Assembly: GCF_020085105.1 (NCBI RefSeq)
Contig: NC_058046.1
Coordinates: 17,260,675-17,324,674 of the forward strand
Direction of reading: 5' to 3'
DNA: 64,000 nucleotides
Source: Siniperca chuatsi
Taxonomy: Eukaryota > Chordata > Actinopteri > Centrarchiformes > Sinipercidae
This document shows, piece after piece, positions 1 through 10,830 of the stretch (position 1 is its first letter; every line of letters starts with the position of its first letter). Made by a program: the position numbers and the translations under genes. The notes beneath the pieces were generated by a model. The model made no database searches. It had not been told where the DNA came from and saw only the letters and a list, made by a program, of their open reading frames with translations.

Positions 1-505
1 GGGAAGCACCTGGTGACCTGTCCTGACTGCATCCTGTGGACAGACACCTCAGTGATGGAAGGCAATGGGGAAACCAGAAAAGGCAGAAACCTCTACCTTT
101 TCAGTGAGTTCACAGTTGTCTGTAACTGTCTTACTGTAACAGTTTTTCTGTACACCGATGTGTAAAACCCCAAAACTCAAAAGTTAATTATTTATTTCTT
201 AGATGTTTTGACTAGTTAATTGATATAACATTAACTTTTCCCTGCCCCTCCCTGCCTTGCAGCTAAGTCTGGGAAATTGGATCCCGCTCATCTGGAAGTG
301 TTCAGGAGACAGGCTACGTGCCTCAACTTCCCACCAGAATTCCACTTTGGAGAAACCAAAGGTAAGATGTTGCCGTCTCTCTCTGTCTCACCACCACACA
401 CACAACAGTAACATAGTATGTGTAACTTGATTTTCTGCATCTGTTTCAGACCTGTGTCCTGATGAGAAGGTGGCTGCCACAGATGCAAAGGAGGAAGAAC
501 AATAG
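1..505 (+). CDS. AGP-like lipocalin copy A, 5'-truncated by window edge
   Basis: Three exons are visible: 1..103, 263..361 and 450..505 (stop TAG at 503-505). All have GT-AG borders and their phases match the two complete copies downstream. The first exon encodes the CPDCILW segment, equivalent to the CxxC segment in copies B and C. The second has the pattern (LD)PxxLExF...Cys-Leu-Asn. The last encodes DLCPDE and a short acidic tail ending KEEEQ. This resembles the C-terminal part of alpha-1-acid glycoprotein, where two cysteines sit in DCLRI- and KCEPL-like positions. The likely product is a secreted carrier of small hydrophobic ligands. The N-terminal exons (signal peptide, G-x-W motif) lie left of the window. 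Membership of the lipocalin/AGP family is well supported; the ligand is unknown. Confidence 0.72.
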
Positions 506-952
506 AGAAAACATACGTTGAAGCGACTGTTGTCACCTCAAATCTATCCTGAGACCTGAAGTTACTCCATGAGTCAAATTTGTATTCAAATATGCTTGTG
601 TATATCGCAGATGTCTTGATAGATGTGAAGAGAACACCTTTTTTCCATCCTGCAAGATGAGGAAGGAGCTACTTACCTGTTGACTTGATATTTTCAGTAG
701 ATTGCTGTATTAAAGAGAACTGAATAGACTGATTTCACATTTACTGTCAGATTAATTAATCATGATGGTTACCACTTAGATGCCTTTTTCTTTTATGCAT
801 ATAAAGCTTAACAAAAAGAAACACTGTTTACATGCTTCTATTTTTCAGAAATGCAATCTATTTCTGCCTCTTGAAATTTATAGCTGACACTACTAAGTAA
901 CTTCCAGTGAGCCTCCAGTGATTTCTGCAAAACATTGTCCAACACAGGCCGC

Positions 953-958
953 AATAAA
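953..958 (+). terminator. Poly(A) signal for lipocalin copy A
   Basis: An AATAAA hexamer lies about 450 bases after the stop codon of copy A in a gene-free stretch. It is the best candidate cleavage signal, giving a 3' UTR of about 470 bases. Confidence 0.5.
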
Positions 959-1472
959 GTCAGAGTTTTTTAGCAACTGCAACTGTTATGGACTGTGACT
1001 AAAATGTGTGTTAGGGGAGCCAAAGATGGAAATAATAAGCAGGGCTGGGGACTGGCTGACTGTTTCATTCTTGCAGACTCTTGTTCTGCCTCAACACTAG
1101 TGCTTTCATGTTGTCTACTTGTTGGAGGGTCCCTTGAAGGATGGCGAGCAACATTTTTTACACGGCTCTGAGAAACAGTGCAGCACTTTCAGAAGCTGCC
1201 TTGCACCGTGTCGTGATTTCCCCTGAAAGAAGATAAAGATGGTGACTTTTTACCTTTTTTGCAACTTCCTCTCGCTGAATTTCACCAGCTTCACTTTTAA
1301 CTATCACATATCCAAAAACATTTACTGCAAAATGAAACTGTAATATTTCTCCCTGGTTCAATATGGCTTGAGGATCTCCAAAATGATTCAAAGTAAAACA
1401 GGGCAACTGAATGTAGTTTTTGTATCTTACATACCACAGTTTCAAACTATTGTCGGTGTAAAGAATGAAACT

Positions 1473-1478
<6 letters not shown>

Positions 1479-1519
<41 letters not shown>
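1479..1519. repeat. (CA)n microsatellite
   Basis: About 41 bases of nearly perfect CA dinucleotide repeat. Confidence 0.95.
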
Positions 1520-1520
<1 letters not shown>

Positions 1521-2330
1521 ACATTTACATGATGACATATACAATACTTCATGTGTTATTTACATAACCTCCTTACTATTTCTATTAAGATTGAAGGCAG
1601 ATCTTTATCATCTGTTGTATCAGCCAACAGCTGAGCAAAAACACAAACTAAGAAAACATGAAACACATTCTGCCACAAAATTTGCTTTGAATCTTTGCTT
1701 GACAAAACTGCACCTCTTTTACAGACGAAAACCTTCTAGATATGGGGATATTGAAACGCAATTGGTGATTTATCACCCAATATTGACAAATGGCATCATA
1801 CAAACAAACTCTTAACACCTTGACTGTTGACTGTGCTCGTCTTGAAGTCTTTGTGCATGGCCCTCAGATAAGGATTTTTCAGATGGAGCAGATCAGTTGA
1901 ACCAGAGTGTGTTGGCCAAGCATAATATTAGATCAGTGCCAGTCCCTGATTGGCCCTAGCGTTTCACAGGAGGCACATGAAGTACGTTGTCATACTGTGA
2001 CTAACGCATCATATGTGAAATATTACCATTACTATCATTATTAGTGATGATTTATTACCTCTACCAAAAAAAATGGCCAAGCTCTGAACTGTCTCCCCTG
2101 AGAAAAATGGGGCATAACATGTTATGTAAGCTTGCACTTGCCCTGAGGAAACAAAAAGCTACTTGATGTCAAAAACGCCAATGTCCATCTTGTGTGGGTT
2201 CAATGAATTAGCAAATAAAAGTAGTTTACGAAAATATTTGTAATGTTTTGAGGCCATTGCCATTGGTGAAATAAGAGATGAGAACAGGAGAGGAGACATT
2301 TCTGTGTATGTGTCTCTTTATTTTTCTGCC

Positions 2331-2331
<1 letters not shown>

Positions 2332-2423
<92 letters not shown>
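2332..2423. repeat. Long (TG)n microsatellite
   Basis: About 92 bases of uninterrupted TG. Alternating purine-pyrimidine DNA of this length can adopt Z-form. It lies about 530 bases before the start codon of lipocalin copy B. Confidence 0.97.
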
Positions 2424-2424
<1 letters not shown>

Positions 2425-2577
2425 CTCTGTGCAGGGGGTGTTCACATATTGAAAGATGCAGGGGTCTTGCTATTCAGACTCTGCCAGCTGGCTGTTATGT
2501 AACGGGATAAATAGGACACAAGTCCTCGCTGACTGGATGTGAAAAGTGAACCGCTCCTTCCCTCCAGGAGAAGAGGA

Positions 2578-2580
<3 letters not shown>

Positions 2581-2628
<48 letters not shown>
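2581..2628. repeat. (TG)n microsatellite
   Basis: About 48 bases of perfect TG, at the edge of the dispersed TGTGGGGAC repeat that follows. Confidence 0.95.
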
Positions 2629-2629
<1 letters not shown>

Positions 2630-2856
2630 ACATGTATTACTCATGTTGTGGGGACATAAATCTGTTTACACAGTCACATTGTGGGGACTTGCCTTTTGGG
2701 GACAAAATGCCCCCATAACTTAAATCGTTAAATTGAAGACTTGGTTTAAGGTTAGGTTAGGTTTGGGTTATGGTTAGTTTAAGTCTCCAGGAAATGAATG
2801 TAAGTCAATGTAATGTCCTCTGAATTGATGGAAACATGACTGTGTGTGTGTGTGGC
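2629..2856. repeat. Dispersed TGTGGGGAC-type teleost repeat
   Basis: Contains GTTGTGGGGACATAAA, CATTGTGGGGACTTG, a GGTTAGG/TTTAGGGTT-like stretch and a second short TG run at the end. This layout, TG-flanked with repeated TGTGGGGAC, is one I recognise as a short interspersed repeat scattered through teleost genomes. Family name and boundaries are uncertain. Confidence 0.45.
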
Positions 2857-2956
2857 CCAGCCCACTGTTGCACAACCCCTGGTTCCTTTGAGGAGGCTCT
2901 AGGTGGCAGGATCCCTGACATTAGCGTTGCTCTCTGGCTGCCTGCTGTCTCGAGCC

Positions 2957-5119
2957 ATGGCTGCACAGCTGGTTGTTGCTCTGCTGGCTCTCACCTCCCT
3001 GGGTGCTGCATCTGAACTGGACTGTAAAGAGCTGGTTAAGCCTCTGGTACTGGACAGCCACAGCCCTGTGAGTATCAGTAATCATTTGTTATGAGCTGGT
3101 CATATGTGAGGAGGCTCTGAAGCCCAGTGCTGTGTGTTAATATAACTTGAATGGCTGAATTTTGTTTTGTTGTTAACTTTACTTACATTAAAATGTGCTA
3201 CAGTGTGATTAAAAATAACTATGGCTGTTAAAAAATTAAACATCACACCCTGTCAAAAATGGAGTCTTTTGGTCAATTGGTCATTAATTGCATCAGTCTT
3301 AAGAATAACTTACATTAGCCATTACAGTCTTATATTTTATCTTGGTTTATCATTTCACATTAGTAAAGCTTAATCATATCCAATTTCCAATGCATGAATG
3401 GATCTTTTATATTAAGGCTACTGTACCCTCTTAACAGAAAACTCTGATATTATGTGCCTTTAGCAAAGAACTTTAGATTCTTAGTAGAAATTCAAGTTTT
3501 AATTCAATTGTAATTCTTAGTATATAACAAACCAAAATTAAGTCATTAATAAAACTATGTTTAATCTCATGGCAGATTAAGGACTTCTCATCTATGCTGG
3601 CTTAAACTTTTTTGTTTGTTAATTTTATTATTTTTTGGGTGGGGGAGGGTCAACTGATGTTTCCATGGTCACAAATTCACTTTCAATCTCAACAATATGA
3701 AGCTGTTTTGAGTAGATAAACAATGGTGGTAAGGCAAAGGAATGATGTCGCTATTTCTTTTTTAAAAATTCCCCAAAAATAATATAAATAAAAGATTGGT
3801 CAAAAGCTTTTTTTTTACCTACATCACAGACTATTCTATTTTATTGGAAAATAAAGTATGATCGCACTCTAACACAGATAAGCACCCCAGTCAGTGACCC
3901 ATGTGAGTGAGCCGTGTGGATATTTTGCCTCTGTGTGGGTGGCAGATCTATGGGAAGTGGGTGCTCCATGTGGGGTCGTGGGACCAGCCTGGCCTGAAGA
4001 GCGACCTGGTGTCGGTGAACAGCTCCTGGGTGGAACTGTCGGCTTCCTCAGACAGCGGAGTCATCACCATCTACTGGGCTGACCGCCTGTAAGGACACCG
4101 CTGACTGCAAATTCAATCAGTCACATGACCATATTGTTATGTTCCATTTTCTCTCAAATGATAAATGTACAGATACAGAGTGTACATTGAAAGGTTGATG
4201 CAGATTGTTTCTCATTATAGAAGTGAAGATAAATGTCTTCAGGGTGTGGCCAACGCCACCATCTCAGGAATGACCAGTCACACTAATTGTATGTATCTCG
4301 AAATATTCCCAGTATTTGTCCGTTTACACCCTGACTCACCATCTCTCTCTCTTTCTACTGTGTAATGTTATGTAGGTGATGCATGCAGCCAAAGCACTTT
4401 ACCAAGGTGTAGGTGGATTTCATAAGAAAACACAAGACTCCACATACAGTATCTGAATATTTTCTATATATTTTATTGTGCATCGTTTCGAATAGATGTT
4501 TGAAAATTAAAAAAAACAATAGGTCACTCTGCACATGTTTTAATATCTTGAATTATGGGTGCATTCATGTGGAAGCCTTGTTTTCCGGATGTTTCACAGT
4601 TAATATCAAAGGTCACACTTCATATCATGATGGGAAGTACTATGAGACCTGCTCTGACTGCCTCCTGTCTGAAGACACCACCTTCCTCCCTGACGGCAAG
4701 TCGAAGGGACGATACCTTTTCCTCTTTAGTAAGGCTTCTTTCCCCTCCATCACTGATTTGAGTAAAATACACAGGTTTTGGTCAGTATTTAGACATATTA
4801 CTTTATTCTTGTGGCTCTTCTTTTAAAGCACGGACCGGCACTCTGGAGCCATCTGAGTTAGAGACCTTCAAGAAGCAGGCGGAGTGTCTTAAATTCCTCC
4901 CAGAGTACCACTTTTTAGGCGCAGGTCAGCAATCATATCATTTCAGCTCTGCCTCTTCTTGGCACCCAATTGAATAACGTGAATTTTCTACATGCTACTT
5001 TCTCCTCTAATCAGTCACTTTCTCTTATTTCAGATCTGTGTCCAGATGACAGGGAAACTTCACCTGCTGCTGAGAACACAGAGAGTGATCAAACTGATGT
5101 TCAGCCTACTGCAAAGTAA
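2957..5119 (+). CDS. AGP-like lipocalin copy B (TBT-bp/PSTBP type), complete
   Basis: Six exons: 2957..3067, 3946..4088, 4221..4288, 4600..4728, 4829..4924, 5034..5119; 633 nt, 210 aa, intron phases 0,2,1,1,1, all GT-AG. ATG 2957 was chosen because it starts a classical signal peptide (MAAQLVVALLALTSLGAAS), which the upstream in-frame ATG-like codons do not. Residues about 38-42 (IYGKW) carry the lipocalin G-x-W signature. Cysteines are at 22, 90, the CSDC pair at 125/128, 170 and 185. N-glycosylation sequons include NSS (62) and NAT (96). The C-terminal half (RYLFLFS...TFKKQAECL...DLCPDD) lines up with the end of alpha-1-acid glycoprotein. Fish members of this group include tributyltin-binding proteins and saxitoxin/tetrodotoxin-binding proteins. 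By family it is a secreted plasma carrier of small hydrophobic or toxic molecules; the actual ligand is not visible. Confidence 0.8.
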
Positions 5120-5510
5120 AGCAGAGCACAGAGGTGTCACAGCCCTGTGAATAGCCTGCACACATCCAGCTGAACATGTACTAAATAGTGTTGTAACGTG
5201 ATCTGCATGTGCACTGATATAATATCATGCTGTGGAATAACTTTTCATTCGTTGTCATCCAGTTGGTTTCAGCAGCGACAAGTTCAAGGCCTGCTGGTGT
5301 CGTCATGTTAGATCTGTGGACTTATTACTGTGTTTCTCTGCCTGCTAAGCTTTTTGACCTTTCATGATTTAGTTTAAGGAAATGTGAAATCTGAATAGCT
5401 CATGGCATATTCTGGCAGGTACAGTAATGGCTGAAAAAATCTACTTCAATGCTTCCTTTAAATCAATTTAACAATCTGTTGAGTATTTAACTGTTTTCAA
5501 CTGTGAGGTA

Positions 5511-5516
5511 AATAAA
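5511..5516 (+). terminator. Poly(A) signal for lipocalin copy B
   Basis: AATAAA about 390 bases downstream of the copy B stop, followed by TG-rich sequence (CTGTTCTGTGTC), as expected of a cleavage region. Confidence 0.6.
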
Positions 5517-5539
5517 ACAGCTTTCAGCCTCCGTCTGTT

Positions 5540-6152
5540 CTGTGTCATTTATTTCTACCCTTATTCGGAAAAATTGTATCCAAAAGTATCCTTTTTCAAA
5601 TACAATAGAAGATGCCAGACACTCTGCTGATCCATATGTCAAGATTATACTCTTCATCCAAACTACTACAGCTCTTCTCAAATGCACCGCTGTTCCCAGA
5701 AACGTCAGCAAAGACTGTTGCTGGGTAACGTCACTGTTGGGGGGAGAAAGAAGACATCAAACGTTTAAACTGTCGCCACAAGGAGTCCATTCAGACCCAC
5801 AGGGAAACAACCTTCGTTCTTCTGAAGAAAAGCTGCTCCAGAACCTTTTTAAATGTCTCAACAGTCCCAGACGAGTCGTGGCACTTTGCCTGAGTTCATT
5901 CAGGGGCAGGTGTATTGGCAACAGAGGACTGTTCAGAGGCATTCAATGCTGAGCAAAAGGAATCTGCATGGCTCAGCATGGTCACTGAATAACTGTATCT
6001 GAGCATGTAGAAACCCCCCTCCTCACCCATATTAGCACTTGCACAACAACCTTTTTTTTTGTTTGAAACCCCAGAAGGAATATGAATCAGCGTTAGATGC
6101 TCTCTGTTAAAGCTTCAGCAACATCCTCTGCAGTGCTGCCGTCTGTCTCACC
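5540..6152. other. Spacer, probable 5' region of lipocalin copy C
   Basis: This stretch separates the end of copy B from the start of copy C. The open frame at 5542-5952 has no recognisable domain and no splice-supported continuation. No clear TATA box or repeat was recognised. Confidence 0.4.
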
Positions 6153-7544
6153 ATGGCTCTGCCTGTTGTATTTCTGTTGGCTTTCACTTCCCTCAGTGCT
6201 GCATCTGCACCTGACTGTAAGGAACTGGTCAAACCTTTTATGCCAGAGGACCCCAAATTGGTAAGTCTTATTTCTAAATCATATTATATAGTCACACACA
6301 TATAGATATTTATAATATAGTTACATGAATCTTAACTTTTTATGTGAAGGTTTTTGGAAAATGGGTGTATGTGATGGGAGCTGGCGACCCCAAGCCGTAC
6401 CACAAGGCACTGGAGTCTCTGAAAAGCTCCTGGATAGACTTGTCTCCCACTTCTGACAGCCAAATTGTGACATTACGTTGGAGAGATCACTGCTTGTAAG
6501 TATGATGATTTAGTTAATTAAAAATGTTGGGCAGAATCATCCTTAAATTGAGTCTGTAGCCCCATATTAGAAAAAAAGGTCTACCTTTTCAGACAGCATC
6601 TTAAATTTTGAGATTGTGAAAACTAAATTCTGTCATGACATATTCTTGTTTCTCAGTAATCGCTGTATCTCGGGGGAGGTAAATGCAACAGTGTCAGGAC
6701 TTGCCACCACATTTCGCAGTAAGTGAACATCACACAAGTGATGTAAATATTAACGAGAAAAGATGAAGCAGCTTATGTCTTTAGCATGATATTAACAGGG
6801 TGAATAAGAGCATAGAACATGCACAACAACAGATCTCCATATACATAACATTGCATAATAATCAGTCACTCTGCTGTCCGCTGTTATAGAAAATCTGTCA
6901 GACCACAAAGGACATATTCTACAGACTTGCTCTGACTGTCTGCTGTGGACAGACACCTTTCGAAACGGGGATGTCACCGGCAGATACATCCTGCAGTTCA
7001 GTAAGTTCTGTCCTCATCAGTTTTAACACAGTTAGTCAGAGTTTCAAATGTGGTAACTTCCTTTTTAAAATCTCCCTTTTCTTTCAGCAAGGACAGGAAA
7101 AATAGATCCCAAAGATGTTGAAATTTTCAAGAAACAAGTTGGGTGTCTGAACCTCCCAGAGAACTTCTATAGCTATGATGGTGACACAGGTCAGTAAGTC
7201 TTTAGTAACCTGTACTGACTGTAGCTAAAATCAAAGCTGGACCTGTGAGTCTAGGTCTTTACTAGATACCACAACTTACACAAGTTGCCACAAGGTGGAG
7301 ATGTTGTATTGCAAAATGCAACATTTAAATATGATTATACTGTACAAAAACTTCATTATTATTGGAGTAATTCCATGAAGTACAAATGCACATGGTCAGG
7401 AAATGGAAATGAAGCCAACATCCTCCATGATGCTCAGGGAAACTGCCATTTTTGCTCTCTTCTGTTGTTCTCTGACAGTTTATCTCTTTTATGTTTTCCT
7501 GTGTTTCAGAGCTCTGCCCCGACGACAAAGAGAGTACGGAGTGA
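6153..7544 (+). CDS. AGP-like lipocalin copy C, complete
   Basis: Six exons: 6153..6260, 6350..6495, 6657..6718, 6890..7000, 7088..7189, 7510..7544; 564 nt, 187 aa, with the same phases (0,2,1,1,1) as copy B. The signal peptide is MALPVVFLLAFTSLSAAS, followed by CKELVKPF, nearly identical to CKELVKPL in copy B. G-x-W is FGKW at about 38-41. The CSDCLLW segment and the Cys-Leu-Asn and ELCPDD positions are conserved. The stop TGA comes only 11 codons into exon 6, so the acidic tail seen in copies A and B (CPDD plus about 20 residues) is almost missing. Same family and probable role as copy B: a secreted small-molecule carrier. Introns are much shorter than in copy B, where the first exceeds 870 bases. 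Confidence 0.8.
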
Positions 7545-8109
7545 GCAGCAAAAAAAAGAAAAAGACAGAGATACAGCAACATTTGTATTAAGCAGTAGTT
7601 TTGTTTTGATTGAATATATAACAGATGATGATATATGGAATTTCATTATGAAAACCGTGGTGTCAAAACTGCCGTTTTTGTACAATCATGCAGTTACTAC
7701 ATCACATGTAATGTTTTTCAGATTAAAACTGTATTGTTATTATTATACACTAACTGTTCAATTCCTTTGAGTTGTGGAAAACAAGGCTATGAAACAAAAA
7801 TCTGAAAAGAATGGCAGAAAATGTTGGTTGTCAAATGAATTCAACATATCACACACTGTCATACCGGTGGATATCACCATATAACAAAAAGCTGTTTGGT
7901 TTTTAATGTAAACAACGATTTGTCCAATAAGCTTATTTAAGTGCAAATGAAATCCAGCACTACCAGGCACTGGACACAATCTTTTGAGCCAACCCAAGCA
8001 ATTCCTTAGCAAGGATTTAAATACACATTTACTCTGCTGTGTCATACTGTAGGTGTGTGTGTGCATGTTTGAAAAGTCTCTGAGAGGCAGGCTCCTCACG
8101 TCAAAGTAG
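7545..8109. other. 3' regions between convergent lipocalin C and f2r
   Basis: The two genes converge here. The stretch is AT-rich and should contain both 3' UTRs. An ATTAAA near 7722 is a possible signal for copy C. Open frames in it are extensions or shadows of the neighbouring genes. Confidence 0.45.
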
Positions 8110-10830
8110 TTAAGCCACCAGCCTGCTGTAATGGCTCCCCAGGCCAGTTTGAACGCTTTCCATGTTGCATGACCTGCTGCTGTCTGTCCGCCCGCTGGTT
8201 CTTGTACTTTTTGTTCCTGTGCTGCTCTCTGCTTGTGCCAGTCGCCTACATCTGAGCAGTGCGGCCACCTGCTTCTGGCACTGAGAGGAGCCAAAGTAAT
8301 AGAGGACTGGATCCAGACAGCAGCTGAGGCTGCCTACACACATGGAGAGCAGGTACACCTGGTAGGAACTGTCACTGGACTTGTGGTACAGCTGAACATA
8401 GTGGACCATCAGGATGATGTTGGTGGGGGTAAAGCAGACCACAAACACCACCAGCACCACCACGGCCATCACCACGGCTCGAGTCTTCCTGGAGCGGTTC
8501 TCCACATTGGCTGCTGTCAGGGCCTGAATAATACGTAAGTAACAGACAACAGTGAAGACAAGCGGGATGAAGAAGAAGACAGAGGAGTAGATGGGGAAGA
8601 AGTAAAGATAGTAAGCTTGTAGGTTTTCCACATCCTGCACATCATGGCAGGTGGTGATGCCCAGGTCTGACAAATAGATGGTCTGCCCTGAGATCAGGAG
8701 AGGGGATACTCCTCCCAGGGCTAACAGCCACATGGCAGCACACACAGCTGAAGCTGTCTGAGGGCTGCGCCACATCAGCGCGTTCATGGGGTAAACCACA
8801 GCCAGGAAACGGTCAATGCTGATACACGTGATGAGCAGCACAGAGCAATACATGTTGCAGTAGAAAGCTGCTGTAACAACTCTGCACATGAAGGAGCCAT
8901 AGATCCAGTTGTTGCCATGGTAATGGTAGGCGATCTTGAGGGGAAGGAGGAGGCCGAACAGCAGGTCAGCGCAGGCCAGGTTCAACATGTAGATCACCGC
9001 CGGTTTTCTGGGACGGACGTGGTACACAAACATCACCACGGCAACAAGGTTGAGGGGCACGCTGATGATGAAGATGAGGGTGTAAACGGTTGGGACAAAG
9101 CTTGTTGCCAGGCAACCCTGGAGAAAACCTTTAGCTTCCTCTGAGACAAAATAGTGCTTCTGGGGATGACGGTGCGGGCCGTGTCTTTTCACCGGCTCCT
9201 GCTCCGACCCTGAGCCAGACTCCCCGTCATCCCTCAAACTGTCTAACACAGACAGGTCCACGTAGTCTACAGGCTCATCGGTGACCATTACAAAGTGACC
9301 AGAGAAAGTCCGCAGGAAGGGCGCTGAGCCTTTAAAGAGACACAGGGAAACAGAGAAGAATACATCAGTGGTTGTTCGACTTTTTTTTTTTCATGTGACT
9401 CATTCTTGAAGTGCAGATGTAATGTTATTTGAAGGCTCATACAGCACACTGTTACCCCTTTTTAAAGGGTTACGTTACCCAATTCTTACTCAAACTTACC
9501 TCTAGTGGTATCTAGCCATGCAGAGTTTGGGTTTTACTTGCTCAGATTTTGTCTGTGAAATAGTGTGGATAGTCTAGTTCAGACTTCAGTGTGAGGAGCT
9601 TCTTTCGTTTCATTTTTAGAAAAGTCCAGAAATAACTGGGAACCTGTGTTTTGTTTTGTTTTGTTTTTGCAACTGGGGCAACCTGTCTCTATAAAAAGTG
9701 TATCTTCATAACTTCTGACTTTTTACAAAAATATATAAAGCAGGACTACACACTTGATAAAGTTGGTACAGTTATGGAGTGGAGGCATTTTAGTTTTAAT
9801 CATCTTATTTTAAGCATGACTTACCTCAGTAAGATTCCCAGGCAGCAGAGAGGTTTTTTGTTTGTTTTTTTAACTGGTGACCATAATCATCCATGACCAG
9901 CGGTACTGGAAGACGTATTTGGATACTGTACTTAAGTAAAAGTAGTAATACCGCATTGTAAAAATACTCCATTACAAGTAAAAGACCTGCCTTCAAAATA
10001 TTAGGCCTACTTAAGTATTATCAGCAAAATTTACTTTAATTTGAAAGTGCTCTGTAAGTAGCCCTTCTACATAAAAAGTGTTGATTATTTTATTATTGGA
10101 CTATTTAACACATCAACAAAGCAGCATTTAAATCTGAGGGGAGCTGATTTTAATTACTTTACATATTGTTGGTTAGTCTTGCAATTAATCATATATTACA
10201 AACTATTCGTGTTTTGTAGGTAAAGTCTTAACCTGCAAAGTAACTTGTAACTACTGCATAACTATCAAATAAATGTAGTGGAGTAGATGTATTAAGCAGC
10301 ATAAAATCGAAATACTCAAGTAAAGTACAAGTACCTCGAATTGTACTAAATGTGTTATTTTCCACCACTGTCCATGACCTGCTGTGTGTCGTCAACCAGA
10401 CTTTGACATTATTACAAATTATTCGCCGATAGTTCTAAAACAAATCATGGTTCACGTTTCAGTCATTGATGTGTCCAGGCATGTTGAGAAGGTGAACAGT
10501 GTCAGTATAGAAAGCATTTCCCACAGCCTGACATTAAGGAAATGTTAGGCTACAATGTTGTTCAGTTGCAGCAACTGTTTAAACAGGAGATGCCACATTT
10601 ATTTTCAATCTGACAGATATACTAAATGTTACTCTGTCTTGCATTTGTAAAACCCTGCAGAGTAGAAGCATGTACAAAGTGTAGTCATATAAAACTAGAC
10701 AATAATCTGTTACGGAGTTCAAAGTTTAACACAAAGTTTATGGTTAAGAAAGTAACTTACCATTTTGAGAGGTGAGTGCTGAGCTGTGGAGAGAAATCAA
10801 TACCAACAACCCTATTGACAGGTGAACCAT
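8110..10830 (-). CDS. f2r: Protease-activated receptor 1 (thrombin receptor) type GPCR
   Basis: Two exons on the minus strand: exon 1 10761..10830 (MVHLSIGLLVLISLHSSALT, a signal peptide) and exon 2 8110..9329; 1290 nt, 429 aa, joined in phase 1. This two-exon layout is the PAR family norm. The junction gives SAPFLR|TFSGHF, so thrombin-type cleavage after Arg30 would expose a tethered ligand beginning TFSGHF. An acidic stretch (DEPVDYVDL...) follows, as a candidate thrombin exosite contact. Seven membrane segments run from about residue 100 to 370. DRF is at 196-198, the Cys172-Cys251 disulfide pair is present with the PAR hallmark ITTCHDV in loop 2, and DPVLYY is at 363-368. Cysteines in the tail could be palmitoylated. 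The TM5-TM7 sequence and the ENRSRKTRA loop match PAR1 best. In mammals it couples thrombin to Gq, G12/13 and Gi. The neighbour iqgap2 confirms the locus. Confidence 0.92.
9330..10760 (-). other. f2r intron 1
   Basis: A single 1431-base intron with GTAAGT donor and TTTAAAG acceptor on the minus strand. A third of it is the hAT-type element at 9898-10370; the rest shows no feature I recognise. Confidence 0.8.
9898..10370. mobile_element. Non-autonomous hAT-type element (473 bp) in f2r intron
   Basis: The left end reads CAGCGGTACTGGAAGACGTA; the right end reads TTCCACCACTG, which as its reverse complement starts CAGTGGTGGAA. The ends are imperfect inverted repeats. The element is flanked by an exact 8-bp direct repeat, TCCATGAC, at 9890-9897 and 10371-10378. 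An 8-bp duplication is the hallmark of hAT transposition. The interior (ACTTAAGTAAAAGTA, AAAATACTCCATTACAAGTA) is a well-known dispersed teleost repeat. It has no coding capacity. Confidence 0.85.

Larger units (their letters stand above)
959..2956. other. Intergenic spacer between lipocalin copies A and B
   Basis: No convincing gene is present. It holds a (CA)n run (1479-1519), two (TG)n runs (2332-2423, 2581-2628) and a dispersed TGTGGGGAC-type repeat. The promoter and 5' UTR of copy B must be near the right end. The open frames here are by-products of the dinucleotide repeats. Confidence 0.6.

Noticed and set aside
2200-2633. Frames rich in HTHTHT or CVCVCV, here and at other TG/CA runs
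   Set aside because: Translations of dinucleotide repeats, not genes.
5542-5952. 136-codon open frame between lipocalin copies B and C
   Set aside because: No domain, no signal peptide and no splice-linked neighbours; composition looks like random AT-rich DNA or 5' UTR.
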